Position numbers and translations under genes: made by a program. Below the pieces are notes generated by a model. The model was given only the letters and a program-made list of their open reading frames with translations, did no database searches and had not been told where the DNA came from. A stretch of 64,000 bases of DNA from UBA5158 sp963692955 (lineage in GTDB: Bacteria; Pseudomonadota; Gammaproteobacteria; DSM-16500). Positions 7,856 to 16,882 of this stretch are shown here, in pieces. The stretch's first letter is position 1. Each line of letters opens with the position of its first letter. The stretch covers positions 2,552,039 through 2,616,038 of the forward strand of contig OY843587.1 in assembly GCA_963692955.1 (NCBI GenBank), in the 5' to 3' direction.

Positions 7856-9754
7856 ATGCCAAAACTTATCGCCTCCACCGATCCGTATTTCGGGAGCAAT
7901 GGAGAATTTAAAAAAAAATATGGAATATTTACTGATCCCGCCAGCATGGGAGATCATTTATCTGAGTTGATTAATGACCGCTCTACGGAACACGGTCAAG
8001 AATTCGAAGCAACGATTAATACATTGACCCGCGCATTTGCCAAAGCCCCCGCCGCTGAAAAAGCCTTTTATAATTTAATCGATGAGTGCCGCGCTTATGG
8101 TTTGGTGCAAATGACGTTGCGCCGCGCGAAACATTCTCATTATCACACGGCAGAGCACGCGGCTGAATTGGCGGATGACACTGAACAAGCGCTCAGTGAA
8201 AAATACCAAAAAGAATTTTTTACCCATAAAGCCGACCGCTTATTTGTCGCACTGGCAAAGGCCGCCGCCAGTTGGCATGACATCGTGCAAGACCGCGGTG
8301 CGCCGCCAAATAATGAAATAGAAAGCGCTAAGCAATTCGTCATCCGCATGAATGAATTACTCGAAGATTACAAAACGAAATACAAATCCATGGGGCCCGC
8401 CGTTGAAAATTTTCAAAAACAATTAGGTTTTATCAGCAAAGAATTAATCGTCTATGACACCTGGCTGGTATTTGGTATGGAGCCAGGGATGAAGTTAGTG
8501 GCAAAGCCGCTCAATGAACGGGTCGCGCAAGTCATCGCTGACATTAACGAAAACAAGCCTGACGCCGAAAAAATTAACGTCGCCGCGACCCCCCACATGC
8601 TGCGTTTGTACGCGGCTAGTGACGTGATTAGCAAAGGCGACACCAAACGGTTTGATATGGAACATGTGTTAAGGGACCAAATGATTTTGAAGGCGGTGCG
8701 AAACTTACCCGCAGACAAACAAAAAGTATTAGAGAATTTTTTTAATGAAGCTCGCATTGTTGATGATAGGCGCAAAGAACAATTTCTCGGTTTAATGTGC
8801 CAAAACATTCGCATCTTTCCCGAATTAAACCAACCCGAAGGGAAAACTGAGTCCTCAAATTCTAACAGTAAATTAATTTCAACAGCTGATCATGATAGCT
8901 TTGTAAAAGTCTGCGAAGATATCAAAGGCTCAGCGTCCTCTGACAAAACCCACTCCGCTAAAGCAGCCTCGATGTTTCATAATTTTATGACTACGGAAAA
9001 TTTGCAAGGTAAAAATAATATTGAGCGCGAAATCAATTTTGCCAAAGCTCAACAAGACCCAATGTGGGACTTACACGCGGAACACCTCAGAGTATTCGCA
9101 GGGCACGTTAAAAAACTTAAAATGCAAGACAGTAAAACGCATGATTTACTCGCGGAAACGTTAATCGAACTAGCGACGCGCTTTCAGCCAGGCAATAATT
9201 TATTAAAAAAAGACAAACCATTTCACGCCCAACTTCACGAAGTAAGCAAATGGCAAAAGCTAGTGGCGGCGAACAAAGCCAACAAAGTCACACCGCTGCC
9301 GGTGCACGCCGATAAATCGTTGACTTACTATCAATCCGCCACCAGCATGTTATTTAGTTCAGCGGGATTAAAAACCTATGCCTTACCCTTACAAGCTAAA
9401 ACGAATTTAGCCACTGCGATCAGCCGTTTTGCCTTATCCTATTTTTCCAATTTGATTTCGCGCTGGGGAAAAAGCGCTTCTTTTCCGCCGGCTGGTGCTG
9501 CGGCTTCCAGCGAAGCGGTGAAAACAATTTTCAAAGTGGATAATTCTAAATTAATAAAATCCGATCCTTCTGCCACCCGCGAAGATTCCATTAGCAAAAG
9601 TTATTTAGCTTCCAGAGAACGCAACGATTCAAGCTCCGCCGTTATCCGTCCTCAACGCACCCCATCGACGTATAAAAAATCTGCGCGGAGTAAAGAGCAT
9701 AAAGCCGAAGACCTTGACGATTCAGATAAATTAATCAACCGCCCAAAAAAATAA
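7856..9754 (+). CDS. HD-domain protein (COG4339-like) with long orphan C-terminus
   Basis: 632-residue protein. Residues about 90-165 match the pattern of predicted metal-dependent HD phosphohydrolases: HYHTAEHAAELADD, then SWHDIVQDRGAPPNNEIESA, giving likely ligands H97, H101, H141-D142 and E154. Residues after about 330 resemble nothing I recognise. The last 60 are hydrophilic and Lys/Arg/Ser-rich, ending EDLDDSDKLINRPKK. There is no signal peptide or clear membrane helix. GGGA precedes the ATG at 7856. A small enzymatic-looking domain joined to a long orphan region with a charged tail is common among secreted effectors of Legionellales, but secretion is inference. Confidence 0.8.
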   Translation: MPKLIASTDPYFGSNGEFKKKYGIFTDPASMGDHLSELINDRSTEHGQEFEATINTLTRAFAKAPAAEKAFYNLIDECRAYGLVQMTLRRAKHSHYHTAEHAAELADDTEQALSEKYQKEFFTHKADRLFVALAKAAASWHDIVQDRGAPPNNEIESAKQFVIRMNELLEDYKTKYKSMGPAVENFQKQLGFISKELIVYDTWLVFGMEPGMKLVAKPLNERVAQVIADINENKPDAEKINVAATPHMLRLYAASDVISKGDTKRFDMEHVLRDQMILKAVRNLPADKQKVLENFFNEARIVDDRRKEQFLGLMCQNIRIFPELNQPEGKTESSNSNSKLISTADHDSFVKVCEDIKGSASSDKTHSAKAASMFHNFMTTENLQGKNNIEREINFAKAQQDPMWDLHAEHLRVFAGHVKKLKMQDSKTHDLLAETLIELATRFQPGNNLLKKDKPFHAQLHEVSKWQKLVAANKANKVTPLPVHADKSLTYYQSATSMLFSSAGLKTYALPLQAKTNLATAISRFALSYFSNLISRWGKSASFPPAGAAASSEAVKTIFKVDNSKLIKSDPSATREDSISKSYLASRERNDSSSAVIRPQRTPSTYKKSARSKEHKAEDLDDSDKLINRPKK

Positions 9755-9759
9755 TCGCT

Positions 9760-10167
9760 CTATTTCTTCAGCATATAATCAATCGCTAATTGCAATTGCG
9801 CGTCGCTACATTCAAAACAACCGCCGCGGGCGGGCATCGCACCCACGCCGCGAATAGTGCGCGCTAACAAATCTTTACGCGTCCGCCGGCGGCGCCAATC
9901 TTTCTCTTTACCGACTTGCGGCGCTTTCACATCGATAACGGGATTTTTCGCATGGCACGAAACACAAAATTCTTTATAAATTTTTTCGCCGGCGCGCGGG
10001 TCACCGCTTAACTGTTGCACGAATAACGCGGGATAATGAAAAACTTGCACGCTTTGTACTTCTTCGTCAGGCGGCTCGCGATGCGTATACAGAGAAAAAA
10101 CAAAACCTAATGTCCCGCTGGCGATCAGCAATAGTAGCGCCAAAGCCCAAGCGGAAAATGAGCGCAT
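9760..10167 (-). CDS. membrane-anchored cytochrome c5-like protein
   Basis: 135-residue monohaem cytochrome c. An N-terminal hydrophobic segment (about residues 6-26) anchors or exports it. The haem site is CVSCH (C68, C71, H72), and the axial methionine is probably M111 in GVGAMPARGG. The extra pair CFEC (C117, C120) followed by SD is the signature loop of cytochrome c5, where it forms a disulfide. It is the last gene of the minus-strand cta block, 2 bases after the TlpA-like gene, which suggests it donates electrons to the oxidase encoded upstream. The same CxxC-SD loop occurs twice in the tetraheme cytochrome at 18036. Confidence 0.88.
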   Translation of the reverse strand: MRSFSAWALALLLLIASGTLGFVFSLYTHREPPDEEVQSVQVFHYPALFVQQLSGDPRAGEKIYKEFCVSCHAKNPVIDVKAPQVGKEKDWRRRRTRKDLLARTIRGVGAMPARGGCFECSDAQLQLAIDYMLKK

Positions 10168-10169
10168 TA

Positions 10170-10694
10170 TTATTTCTCTTCGTTTTTCAATTTATGCAAA
10201 ATATTTTTGAGCGATTTTTCTGAGGTGGCGCCGGAAATGGTCGCGACTAATTTACCATTGGGATCGATGATGAAAGTGGTCGGCACTAAATCGACGAGCG
10301 GAATTTTCCAATCGTCACCGGGATCTTGGCGTAACACCGGATAGACGATACCCATCGAAGCAATGGCTTCGTCTTGCGTGCTCGGATCCATGCTAGCGGA
10401 ATCAACACCGAGCAATAACACGTCTTTATCTTGATTATTACGATAAAAATTATTTAGCTCTGGAACTTCCCAACGGCACGCCCCGCACCAAGTCGCCCAA
10501 TAATTAACGATTAGCCATTTCCCGTTTGTTTCAGTGGGGCCGACCGGATTGCCACTATTGTCATAAAGCTTAGGCGTCTCGACATTTGCTTCCTTGGTTC
10601 GCGTACACGCCGTGACTAGGCTTAAACATACTACGACGCCTAACAAAGATAATAATGTCTTAACCAATAGTTTGGAGCCCATCGTCTTTCTCAC
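10170..10694 (-). CDS. TlpA/ResA-like thiol-disulfide oxidoreductase lipoprotein
   Basis: 174-residue periplasmic thioredoxin-fold protein. The first 30 residues end in a lipobox (VTAC, C30), so it is probably a lipoprotein. The active site is WATWCGAC (C70, C73), and the cis-proline region is LVPTTFIIDPNGKL. Starting at GTG 10694 it lies directly after the SCO stop; an ATG at 10682 is an equally possible start. Within a cytochrome oxidase assembly cluster it could reduce the Cu-A cysteines or SCO, or apocytochrome thiols. The role is inference from position. Confidence 0.85.
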   Translation of the reverse strand: MRKTMGSKLLVKTLLSLLGVVVCLSLVTACTRTKEANVETPKLYDNSGNPVGPTETNGKWLIVNYWATWCGACRWEVPELNNFYRNNQDKDVLLLGVDSASMDPSTQDEAIASMGIVYPVLRQDPGDDWKIPLVDLVPTTFIIDPNGKLVATISGATSEKSLKNILHKLKNEEK

Positions 10695-11363
10695 TTATGA
10701 AAGTGTTTTATTTTTCAAAATGATTTGGTAATCATTCGCCATTTGTTCCGCCGTGTGCGGATACGCCAAGAATGCTTGCAGCTTGCCTGTGGGATTAAAT
10801 ACCATTATTTCGGCGCTATGATTAATAGTATATTGATTTTTATCCGGCCCCGCAGCTTGCATTTTCACGGAGACTAAATGCAATTGTTTTTCCAGCGCGG
10901 CGATTTCCGGCATCGCCGCGCGCGCGCCCTGGAATTTCGGATTGAAGGTCGTGACATATTCTTTTAACCGTTGCGTCGTGTCGCGGTCAGGGTCGACCGT
11001 CACCATTCTGATTTCAGGTAATTGATCGGCGGGCAACACGCTTTCTAAATTATTATACATATTCCTTAACGCGGTCATCGTTAATGGACACACCATACCG
11101 CAATTGGTGAAGCCAAAAAACATCATCGTCCAATGCCCTTGCAAATCTTTTTTCGTATAAGGCTGGCCGTTGATATCTTGCAAATTGAAGTCATTAATTT
11201 CTTTCGCGGCGGATAAATAAACGCCGTCGATTTTTACCGGCTGCGGGTGGCCGGTGGAACGCTTTATCAACGGATATAAAGTCGTCGCGGTGATGAAAAT
11301 AAAAACGGCTAAAAGGCTGAAAATAACTTTAGCATGGCTTTTTTTCGGTCGGCTCTGCGTCAT
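10695..11363 (-). CDS. SCO1/SenC family copper chaperone
   Basis: 222-residue membrane-anchored protein that delivers copper to the Cu-A site of cytochrome oxidase subunit II. It has an N-terminal helix (about residues 12-32) and a thioredoxin fold with the copper-binding CGMVC (C88, C92) inside FGFTNCGMVCPLT. The third ligand is H181 in TINHSAEIMVF. All three ligands are present. It lies 7 bases downstream of ctaB and directly upstream of the TlpA-like gene, in an operon with other assembly factors. Confidence 0.92.
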   Translation of the reverse strand: MTQSRPKKSHAKVIFSLLAVFIFITATTLYPLIKRSTGHPQPVKIDGVYLSAAKEINDFNLQDINGQPYTKKDLQGHWTMMFFGFTNCGMVCPLTMTALRNMYNNLESVLPADQLPEIRMVTVDPDRDTTQRLKEYVTTFNPKFQGARAAMPEIAALEKQLHLVSVKMQAAGPDKNQYTINHSAEIMVFNPTGKLQAFLAYPHTAEQMANDYQIILKNKTLS

Positions 11364-11370
11364 AAAAAAC

Positions 11371-12267
11371 TTAACCCCATTTGAAGTAGTGATCTATCAA
11401 TAATAATAAAAATAAAATACCTAAATACGTGATCGAATAACGGAACATGAGCAAGGCATGCTGACGGTTAGCGCTGAAATACAAGCGCACAGCTTGAAAT
11501 AAAAAAACGGCGTTCGCCACCATCACGCCAATAAAATAAATCAACCCCGACATGTTGATGGTGTAAGGCAGCGCGGTCACGCAAATTAATAAAATGGTGT
11601 AAAGTAATATTTGTAATTTCGTATACGCCACGCTGTGTGTGTGCGGCAGCATAGGAATATTCGCTTTAGCATAGTCTTCCAATTTATAAATCGCCAGCGC
11701 CCAAAAATGCGGTGGCGTCCACACGTAAATGATTAACACTAATAACAAAGCTTCCGCGCCGATGTGTCCGGTGACCGCCGTCCAACCTAATAAAGGCGGC
11801 GCGGCGCCGGCGATACCGCCGATGACGATATTTTGCGGCGTGGCGTGCTTCAAATATAAAGTGTAAAAGATCGCGTAGCCAATCAACGATAAAAACGTCA
11901 AAACCGCGGTGAGCGGATTAACAAGCGCCGCTAACATCACCATGCCTAACGCGCATAACGATACCGCGAAGATAAAACTATGCCGCGTGGACAAACGGCC
12001 TTTCACCAGCGGACGGTTTTGCGTGCGGCGCATCAACTTATCATAATGTTGATCGGCGATATGATTAAACGCGGCGGCCGCGCCCGCCACCATACTGATA
12101 CCAAGATTGCCAAAAATCAACGCCATCAGCGGCACGCCGGCGTGCGGCGCTAAACACATGCCAACCAGAGAAGTTAAAATCATTAACAACACGACGCGTG
12201 GCTTACACAATTCTAAGTAATCGCGGAATGCGCTCGTTGGCACTGTGCCGGCTACTCCAATCATCAA
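11371..12267 (-). CDS. ctaB: protoheme IX farnesyltransferase (haem O synthase)
   Basis: 298-residue multi-pass UbiA-superfamily enzyme that attaches a farnesyl group to haem B to give haem O, the precursor of haem A. The first Asp-rich prenyl-diphosphate site is FNHIADQHYDKLMRRT, followed by QNRPLVKG. The LEDYAKANIPMLPHTH segment is typical of CtaB/CyoE. About nine hydrophobic segments. Its start overlaps the ctaA stop by 4 bases. Because ctaA follows in the pathway and the oxidase is aa3-type, ctaB suits it better than cyoE. Confidence 0.95.
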   Translation of the reverse strand: MMIGVAGTVPTSAFRDYLELCKPRVVLLMILTSLVGMCLAPHAGVPLMALIFGNLGISMVAGAAAAFNHIADQHYDKLMRRTQNRPLVKGRLSTRHSFIFAVSLCALGMVMLAALVNPLTAVLTFLSLIGYAIFYTLYLKHATPQNIVIGGIAGAAPPLLGWTAVTGHIGAEALLLVLIIYVWTPPHFWALAIYKLEDYAKANIPMLPHTHSVAYTKLQILLYTILLICVTALPYTINMSGLIYFIGVMVANAVFLFQAVRLYFSANRQHALLMFRYSITYLGILFLLLLIDHYFKWG

Positions 12268-13298
12268 TCGGCGCCTTTGTAATTTATATTTATCAATTTA
12301 AACGTGAAGGTAATTAAGGCCAACAATAATAAAATCGCGAACACCGTGTGGCTCACCGCCGTCACTAACGGTAATTCAAAAATAACATTCGAAATACCGA
12401 TGCAAAGTTGAATACACAACAATGCCAACACTAAATAAATCGACGCCATTAATTCAGGGAAGCGATTTAATTGCGGCAGACTGACCGACATAAAAATGAA
12501 TAAATACAAAGTCACGATTAGCGCGCCCACGCGGTGCGTCATTTGAATGGTTTGACGCGCGGCCTCTGGCAGTACGCCGCCTTCGTAATTAACGCCCGCG
12601 GGGGAAAATAAATTGAACGCCGTGCCGAAATGCAGTGTGATCGCATGATGGTGAAAACAAAATGGAAAATCCGGACAACTCAGCGACGCATAGTTCGTGC
12701 TCGTCCACGCTCCCAACATGATTTGCACAATCAATAACGCGATCGCGATAAAAGCGCCCGCGACCAGCGCGCGTTTCGCTTTGCGGCGCAAAAATTCCGC
12801 GGTGAACAGCGGCTTCGCGTTATTCAAATAAATCAACCACAGCAAGGTTAAAATAAAAAACCCGCCTAACAAATGCTGCGACACGACTAACGGCAATAAT
12901 TTTAACGTCACCGTCCACTGCCCCAGCATGATTTGATAGGTTAATAATAAAATCAAACCTAACGCTAAAACATTATTGCCGCGCGTGCGCAAATTCTTTT
13001 GACTAAAAATAACGGTCACGATCGCTAAAATAAAAAGACTTAACCCCCCGACCACATAACGGTGCGCCATCTCCGACCAAGCTTTGTAAGCGATTAATGG
13101 CGTAGCGGGATAGTGCAATTCCGCTAATTGCTGCGCCGCCGGTGTGGCTGGCACGGTCAATTGGCCATAACACCCCGGCCAATCCGGACAACCTAAACCC
13201 GCGTCGATCAAGCGCGTAAAAGCACCTAGCGCGATAACGATGAGCGCGAACCCGCTCGCGAATAACGCCAGGCGTGACAGCACGGATTTCTTAACCAA
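12264..13298 (-). CDS. ctaA: haem A synthase (COX15/CtaA)
   Basis: 344-residue membrane enzyme that oxidises haem O to haem A. Seen: the first-half motif GAFTRLIDAGLGCPDWPGCYGQ and conserved histidines in SEMAHRYVVG and VSQHLLGGF. The second half has YASLSCPDFPFCFH, QMTHRVGALIV and AVSHTVFAILL. About eight hydrophobic segments, as in the alphaproteobacterial/mitochondrial type 2 enzyme. It overlaps the thioredoxin-like gene by 8 bases at its start and ctaB by 4 at its end. Confidence 0.94.
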   Translation of the reverse strand: MVKKSVLSRLALFASGFALIVIALGAFTRLIDAGLGCPDWPGCYGQLTVPATPAAQQLAELHYPATPLIAYKAWSEMAHRYVVGGLSLFILAIVTVIFSQKNLRTRGNNVLALGLILLLTYQIMLGQWTVTLKLLPLVVSQHLLGGFFILTLLWLIYLNNAKPLFTAEFLRRKAKRALVAGAFIAIALLIVQIMLGAWTSTNYASLSCPDFPFCFHHHAITLHFGTAFNLFSPAGVNYEGGVLPEAARQTIQMTHRVGALIVTLYLFIFMSVSLPQLNRFPELMASIYLVLALLCIQLCIGISNVIFELPLVTAVSHTVFAILLLLALITFTFKLININYKGAD

Positions 13299-13833
13299 TT
13301 TGAGAAACCTCTAACACTTTTTTCACGTCCTTTAAAATATGCATTGCGTTAACGTCGCCCGCGTAATACATAAATAAATTGCCGATCGGATCGACTAAAT
13401 AAATTTTATCAAGAGCGGCGATTTTTGCCGTGTCTAATTGCTTTTGTAAATCCGATTTGTCGGCGTCGGTGACGATCAATTTGCGGAAATCATGTTGTTC
13501 TTGCGGACACGTTTTATCGATCAGCAACGTTAATAACACCCGCTCTTGGTCTTTCCCCAACGCCACGCGTAGGTTATGCAGTGTATGCATACGGTCGTCG
13601 GTTTCTTTGTTACAAGCGGCGGGCGCATACACAATTTGCCATTTTTGATCGGCGGCTGAAACGGCTAACCGCTCCGTATGCAACGCCGGACGCACGAGCG
13701 TACCATAGTTGGTCGTTTTAAAAGAAAAACTTGGATAATAAAAAAATAACACCCAGCCCACGAACGCCGGTAAAATGAAGATCATGGCGAGTAAAAATAA
13801 TTTTAACCGCACGGGTTTAGTTTGGTTTTGCAT
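13291..13833 (-). CDS. oxidase-cluster thioredoxin-like membrane protein lacking CxxxC
   Basis: 180-residue protein with one N-terminal helix (about residues 9-31) and a periplasmic domain whose ending (KIYLVDPIGNLFMYYAGD) looks like the SCO/thioredoxin fold. Proteins at this position in gammaproteobacterial cta operons are annotated as hypothetical or cytochrome-oxidase-associated. Here the active-site-like segment APAACNKETDDR has only one cysteine, so a redox or two-cysteine copper role is doubtful. It overlaps SURF1 by 17 bases and ctaA by 8, so it is surely in the operon. Function unproven. Confidence 0.8.
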   Translation of the reverse strand: MQNQTKPVRLKLFLLAMIFILPAFVGWVLFFYYPSFSFKTTNYGTLVRPALHTERLAVSAADQKWQIVYAPAACNKETDDRMHTLHNLRVALGKDQERVLLTLLIDKTCPQEQHDFRKLIVTDADKSDLQKQLDTAKIAALDKIYLVDPIGNLFMYYAGDVNAMHILKDVKKVLEVSQIG

Positions 13834-14587
13834 CGTCTAGCCCTTCTAGTTTTTTACAACAAAAACAAAAACACGCGATCAATAACGTCAGCGCCATCGC
13901 GAACCACTGCACCGCGTAACCTAAATGACGTTCCGGTTGCACCGCGGTGATGACCCAATCGCGGATAAAACCATTGGGCGCATTCGCGCTCAAGCGCAGC
14001 AGATAAGGATGGAATTTTTGCTGCGTGACGTTTTCTAATTCTTTTACATCCATTTTTTGCATTAACAACGGTGTCTGCGTCGCGTTTAAAATATTTTTGC
14101 CTAAAATAAACTGGCGCTCATTCAATAATTTTATTTCGCCGTTGATTTGCTGTTCATCGACGACAGTTGTTATTGCCGGAGGAGTCAGCGAATCTGTTAG
14201 CGTGCCTGGGACCCAGCCGCGGTCCACTAACAATAATAATTTATCGTCGCCGATTTTTAACGGCGTGATGACTTCGAAACCCATTTGCTCTTTGTACGGA
14301 CGGTTTTGCAATAATAGGGTTAATTCATTAATGTAATGCCCACTCACCGCTACACGCTGAAAGGGCGTGATGTCTTTTTCAGATTTGATTTGCGAAAAAG
14401 GCAGCGGCGCGCGCGATTTATTTTGTTCGTAAGAACGCACCAATTCTTGTTTGAAATGGTAACGCTGAATTTGCCAAGCACCTAAATAGCAAAATAATGC
14501 AAACACGACCGCCCACACCAGCGTGAAGCCAGGGTTGAGATTCAGCGCGTAACGCTGCCGCCAAAATTGAAAGTGGAATTTCGCCAT
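13817..14587 (-). CDS. SURF1 family oxidase assembly protein
   Basis: 256-residue SURF1/Shy1 homologue that assists haem A insertion into cytochrome oxidase subunit I. Two membrane helices flank a periplasmic domain: about residues 19-37 (FTLVWAVVFALFCYLGAWQI) and about 222-245. Family marks seen: LGAWQIQRYHFK, SGHYI, LVDRGWVPGT, and the closing HLGYAVQWFAMALTLL. Located between ctaG and the thioredoxin-like gene. The start ATG at 14587 has only a weak ribosome site. Confidence 0.92.
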   Translation of the reverse strand: MAKFHFQFWRQRYALNLNPGFTLVWAVVFALFCYLGAWQIQRYHFKQELVRSYEQNKSRAPLPFSQIKSEKDITPFQRVAVSGHYINELTLLLQNRPYKEQMGFEVITPLKIGDDKLLLLVDRGWVPGTLTDSLTPPAITTVVDEQQINGEIKLLNERQFILGKNILNATQTPLLMQKMDVKELENVTQQKFHPYLLRLSANAPNGFIRDWVITAVQPERHLGYAVQWFAMALTLLIACFCFCCKKLEGLDDAKPN

Positions 14588-14617
14588 GCGATGTCTCTGA
14601 GATTTAAAAGTGCGTCA

Positions 14618-15193
14618 TTATAAATCAATTCTGCCTTTTGTGAAACGCGCCTGTTTTTTTTCAAAGCCGCTAGCGTCAAAAAGCGTATAAGAAAGAGTCA
14701 CTTCTTTGATTTCTTTCGGAATAGCGGGGTCTATAAAAAAATAAACCGGCATGTCGGCTTTTTCTTTTGCAAAAAAATATTGCTGGGTGAAGCAAAAACA
14801 TTCGGTTTTCTTTAAAAATCGCGCGCCATCCGCGGGCGTGATACTCGGAATCGCTTGCACCGTCATTTCACGGCCGGTTTGGTTTTCCGCGTAAAAATAA
14901 ATGAGACGGGTTTCGCCGGGATGAATGTCGATGGTGCGCTGTAGGGGAATAAAATTGAATTTCAAGCCGCCGTGTAAGGTCGTCGTGAAAGAAACTTTGA
15001 TGGTCCTAGACTTATCGACCCGCATGCTGGGATTAACAACGGCGGCGTAATTCGCGCCTTTGCCATTCAAGCCTTCGCGTTTGCAAACTAATTTATAAAT
15101 CGGCACTAACGCATAGCAAAACCCAAACATGAAAAGCACGCCGGTTAACAAGATTAGCGTTAAACGTTTGTGGCTTTTAGGTTGAGTGGGCAT
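14618..15193 (-). CDS. ctaG: cytochrome c oxidase assembly protein CtaG/Cox11
   Basis: 191-residue copper chaperone that delivers copper to the Cu-B site of subunit I. One N-terminal helix (about residues 9-30, GVLFMFGFCYALVPIYKLVC) is followed by a periplasmic immunoglobulin-like domain. The copper motif is KTECFCFTQQ (CxC), and PVYFFIDPAI follows as in the family. There are 81 bases between ctaD and this gene without any ORF. It belongs to the minus-strand cta block. Confidence 0.94.
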   Translation of the reverse strand: MPTQPKSHKRLTLILLTGVLFMFGFCYALVPIYKLVCKREGLNGKGANYAAVVNPSMRVDKSRTIKVSFTTTLHGGLKFNFIPLQRTIDIHPGETRLIYFYAENQTGREMTVQAIPSITPADGARFLKKTECFCFTQQYFFAKEKADMPVYFFIDPAIPKEIKEVTLSYTLFDASGFEKKQARFTKGRIDL

Positions 15194-15274
15194 TAGTCAC
15201 TTCTCTGTTTGAGTATAGCTACTGACAGAGCCGCGCGCGGCGAGTCTGACAGTAGTCAGTTATGAGCGACAGGC

Positions 15275-16882
15275 TTAATGAAATTCAGGCGCTTCCACGA
15301 AAGTGTGATAAGGCGCGGGCGAAGGAATAGTCCACTCTAGACCATGCGCGCCATCCCAGACTTTAGCAGGCGCGTCATGCGGTCCATGTCCTAAACACTC
15401 TTTGATAATAATGTAGAGAAAAAATAATTGTCCGAAACCAAAAATAAATGCGCCCACGGTACAAACTTGATTAAAGTCCGTAAACTGCAGCGCATAGTCA
15501 GGAATACGGCGCGGCATGCCGGCTAAGCCTAAGAAGTGCATCGGCAGGAACGTCACATTCATGCCGATCACCGACAGCCAAAAATGAATTTGACCGACGC
15601 GTTCACTGTACATGCGGCCGGTCCACTTCGGCAGCCAATAATAAATGCCGGCGATAATAGTGAATAACGAGCCGGACACTAACACGTAATGAAAATGCGC
15701 GACGACGAAATAACTTCCGCGGTATTGATAATCACTAGGCACTAACGCCAACATCAATCCCGAAAAACCACCGATCGTAAACATCACTAAAAAGCCCAAC
15801 GCGAATAACATCGGCGTTTCAAAACTAATGCTGCCGCGATAAATCGTCGCCACCCAGTTAAAGACTTTAATACCCGTGGGCACGGCGACCAACATCGTCG
15901 CGTACATAAAAAATAATTGCGCTTCATACGGCGCGCCGGTAGTAAACATGTGATGCATCCACACCACGAAGCCTAAAATACCAATCATCGCCGTCGCATA
16001 CACCATCGCGGCGTAACCAAATAATTTTTTCCGCGCGAACGTCGGGATGACTTCGGAAATAACGCCAAAGCCCGGCAAAATTAAAATATAAACTTCCGGA
16101 TGACCAAAAAACCAAAATACATGTTGAAACAAAATCGGGTCGCCGCCGCCGGCCGCGTTAAAGAAGCTCGTGTGAAAGTGACGGTCCATCAACATCATAG
16201 TGACGCAGCCCGCTAACACCGGCATGACCGCTAGCAATAGAAACGCGGTGATAAACCAACCCCAAACGAAAATCGGCATTTTCATCCACGTCATGCCCGG
16301 CACACGCATATTAAACACGGTGACGATCACGTTCAGCGCCGCCAAAATCGAAGACGCGCCCATCATATGAATGGAGAAAATAAAGAAGTCTGTGCTTTTC
16401 GGCCCATACGTCGTCGACAGCGGCGCGTAAAACGTCCAGCCAAAATCCGGCGCCGGTCCGCTCATAAACATAGTGCTGAATAACATCGAGAACGCAAACG
16501 GCAATAACCAAAAACTCCAGTTATTCAAACGCGGCAACGCCATGTCGGGCGCGCCTATCATCATCGGTACCATCCAATTCGCCAAGCCCGTCATCGCCGG
16601 CATAATGACGCCGAAAATCATGATGAGACCGTGCATCGTCGTCATTTGATTGTAAAATTCGGGGTTTATTAACACTTTACCTGGTTCAAATAATTCGATG
16701 CGCATCACTAACGCCATGATACCGCCGATAAAAAATAACACTAAACTCATCGATAAATATAGCGTGCCGATATCTTTGTGATTGGTGGTGAATAACCAGC
16801 GTTTAATGCCTTTCTCAGGGCCGTGGCTATGATCGTCGTGGTGATCATCATGGTGGTCATGCGAGGTAGTGATGTTACTCAT
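15275..16882 (-). CDS. ctaD: cytochrome c oxidase subunit I
   Basis: 535-residue catalytic subunit of an aa3-type oxidase, holding haem a, haem a3 and Cu-B, with twelve helices. Seen: haem a ligand region TTMHGLIMIFGVIMPA, Cu-B/haem region WFFGHPEVYILILPGFG, HHMFTTG, and the haem a3/a ligand segment VVAHFHYVLVSGSLF. The K-channel and tyrosine crosslink region (GHPEVY) is intact. An unusual feature is a His/Asp-rich cytoplasmic N-terminus (residues 8-20, HDHHDDHHDDHSH). It overlaps ctaC by 4 bases. Confidence 0.97.
   Translation of the reverse strand: MSNITTSHDHHDDHHDDHSHGPEKGIKRWLFTTNHKDIGTLYLSMSLVLFFIGGIMALVMRIELFEPGKVLINPEFYNQMTTMHGLIMIFGVIMPAMTGLANWMVPMMIGAPDMALPRLNNWSFWLLPFAFSMLFSTMFMSGPAPDFGWTFYAPLSTTYGPKSTDFFIFSIHMMGASSILAALNVIVTVFNMRVPGMTWMKMPIFVWGWFITAFLLLAVMPVLAGCVTMMLMDRHFHTSFFNAAGGGDPILFQHVFWFFGHPEVYILILPGFGVISEVIPTFARKKLFGYAAMVYATAMIGILGFVVWMHHMFTTGAPYEAQLFFMYATMLVAVPTGIKVFNWVATIYRGSISFETPMLFALGFLVMFTIGGFSGLMLALVPSDYQYRGSYFVVAHFHYVLVSGSLFTIIAGIYYWLPKWTGRMYSERVGQIHFWLSVIGMNVTFLPMHFLGLAGMPRRIPDYALQFTDFNQVCTVGAFIFGFGQLFFLYIIIKECLGHGPHDAPAKVWDGAHGLEWTIPSPAPYHTFVEAPEFH

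Noticed and set aside
7782..7970. 62-codon frame before the HD-domain gene
   Set aside because: No family mark; it overlaps the start of the larger gene, which has a ribosome site of its own.
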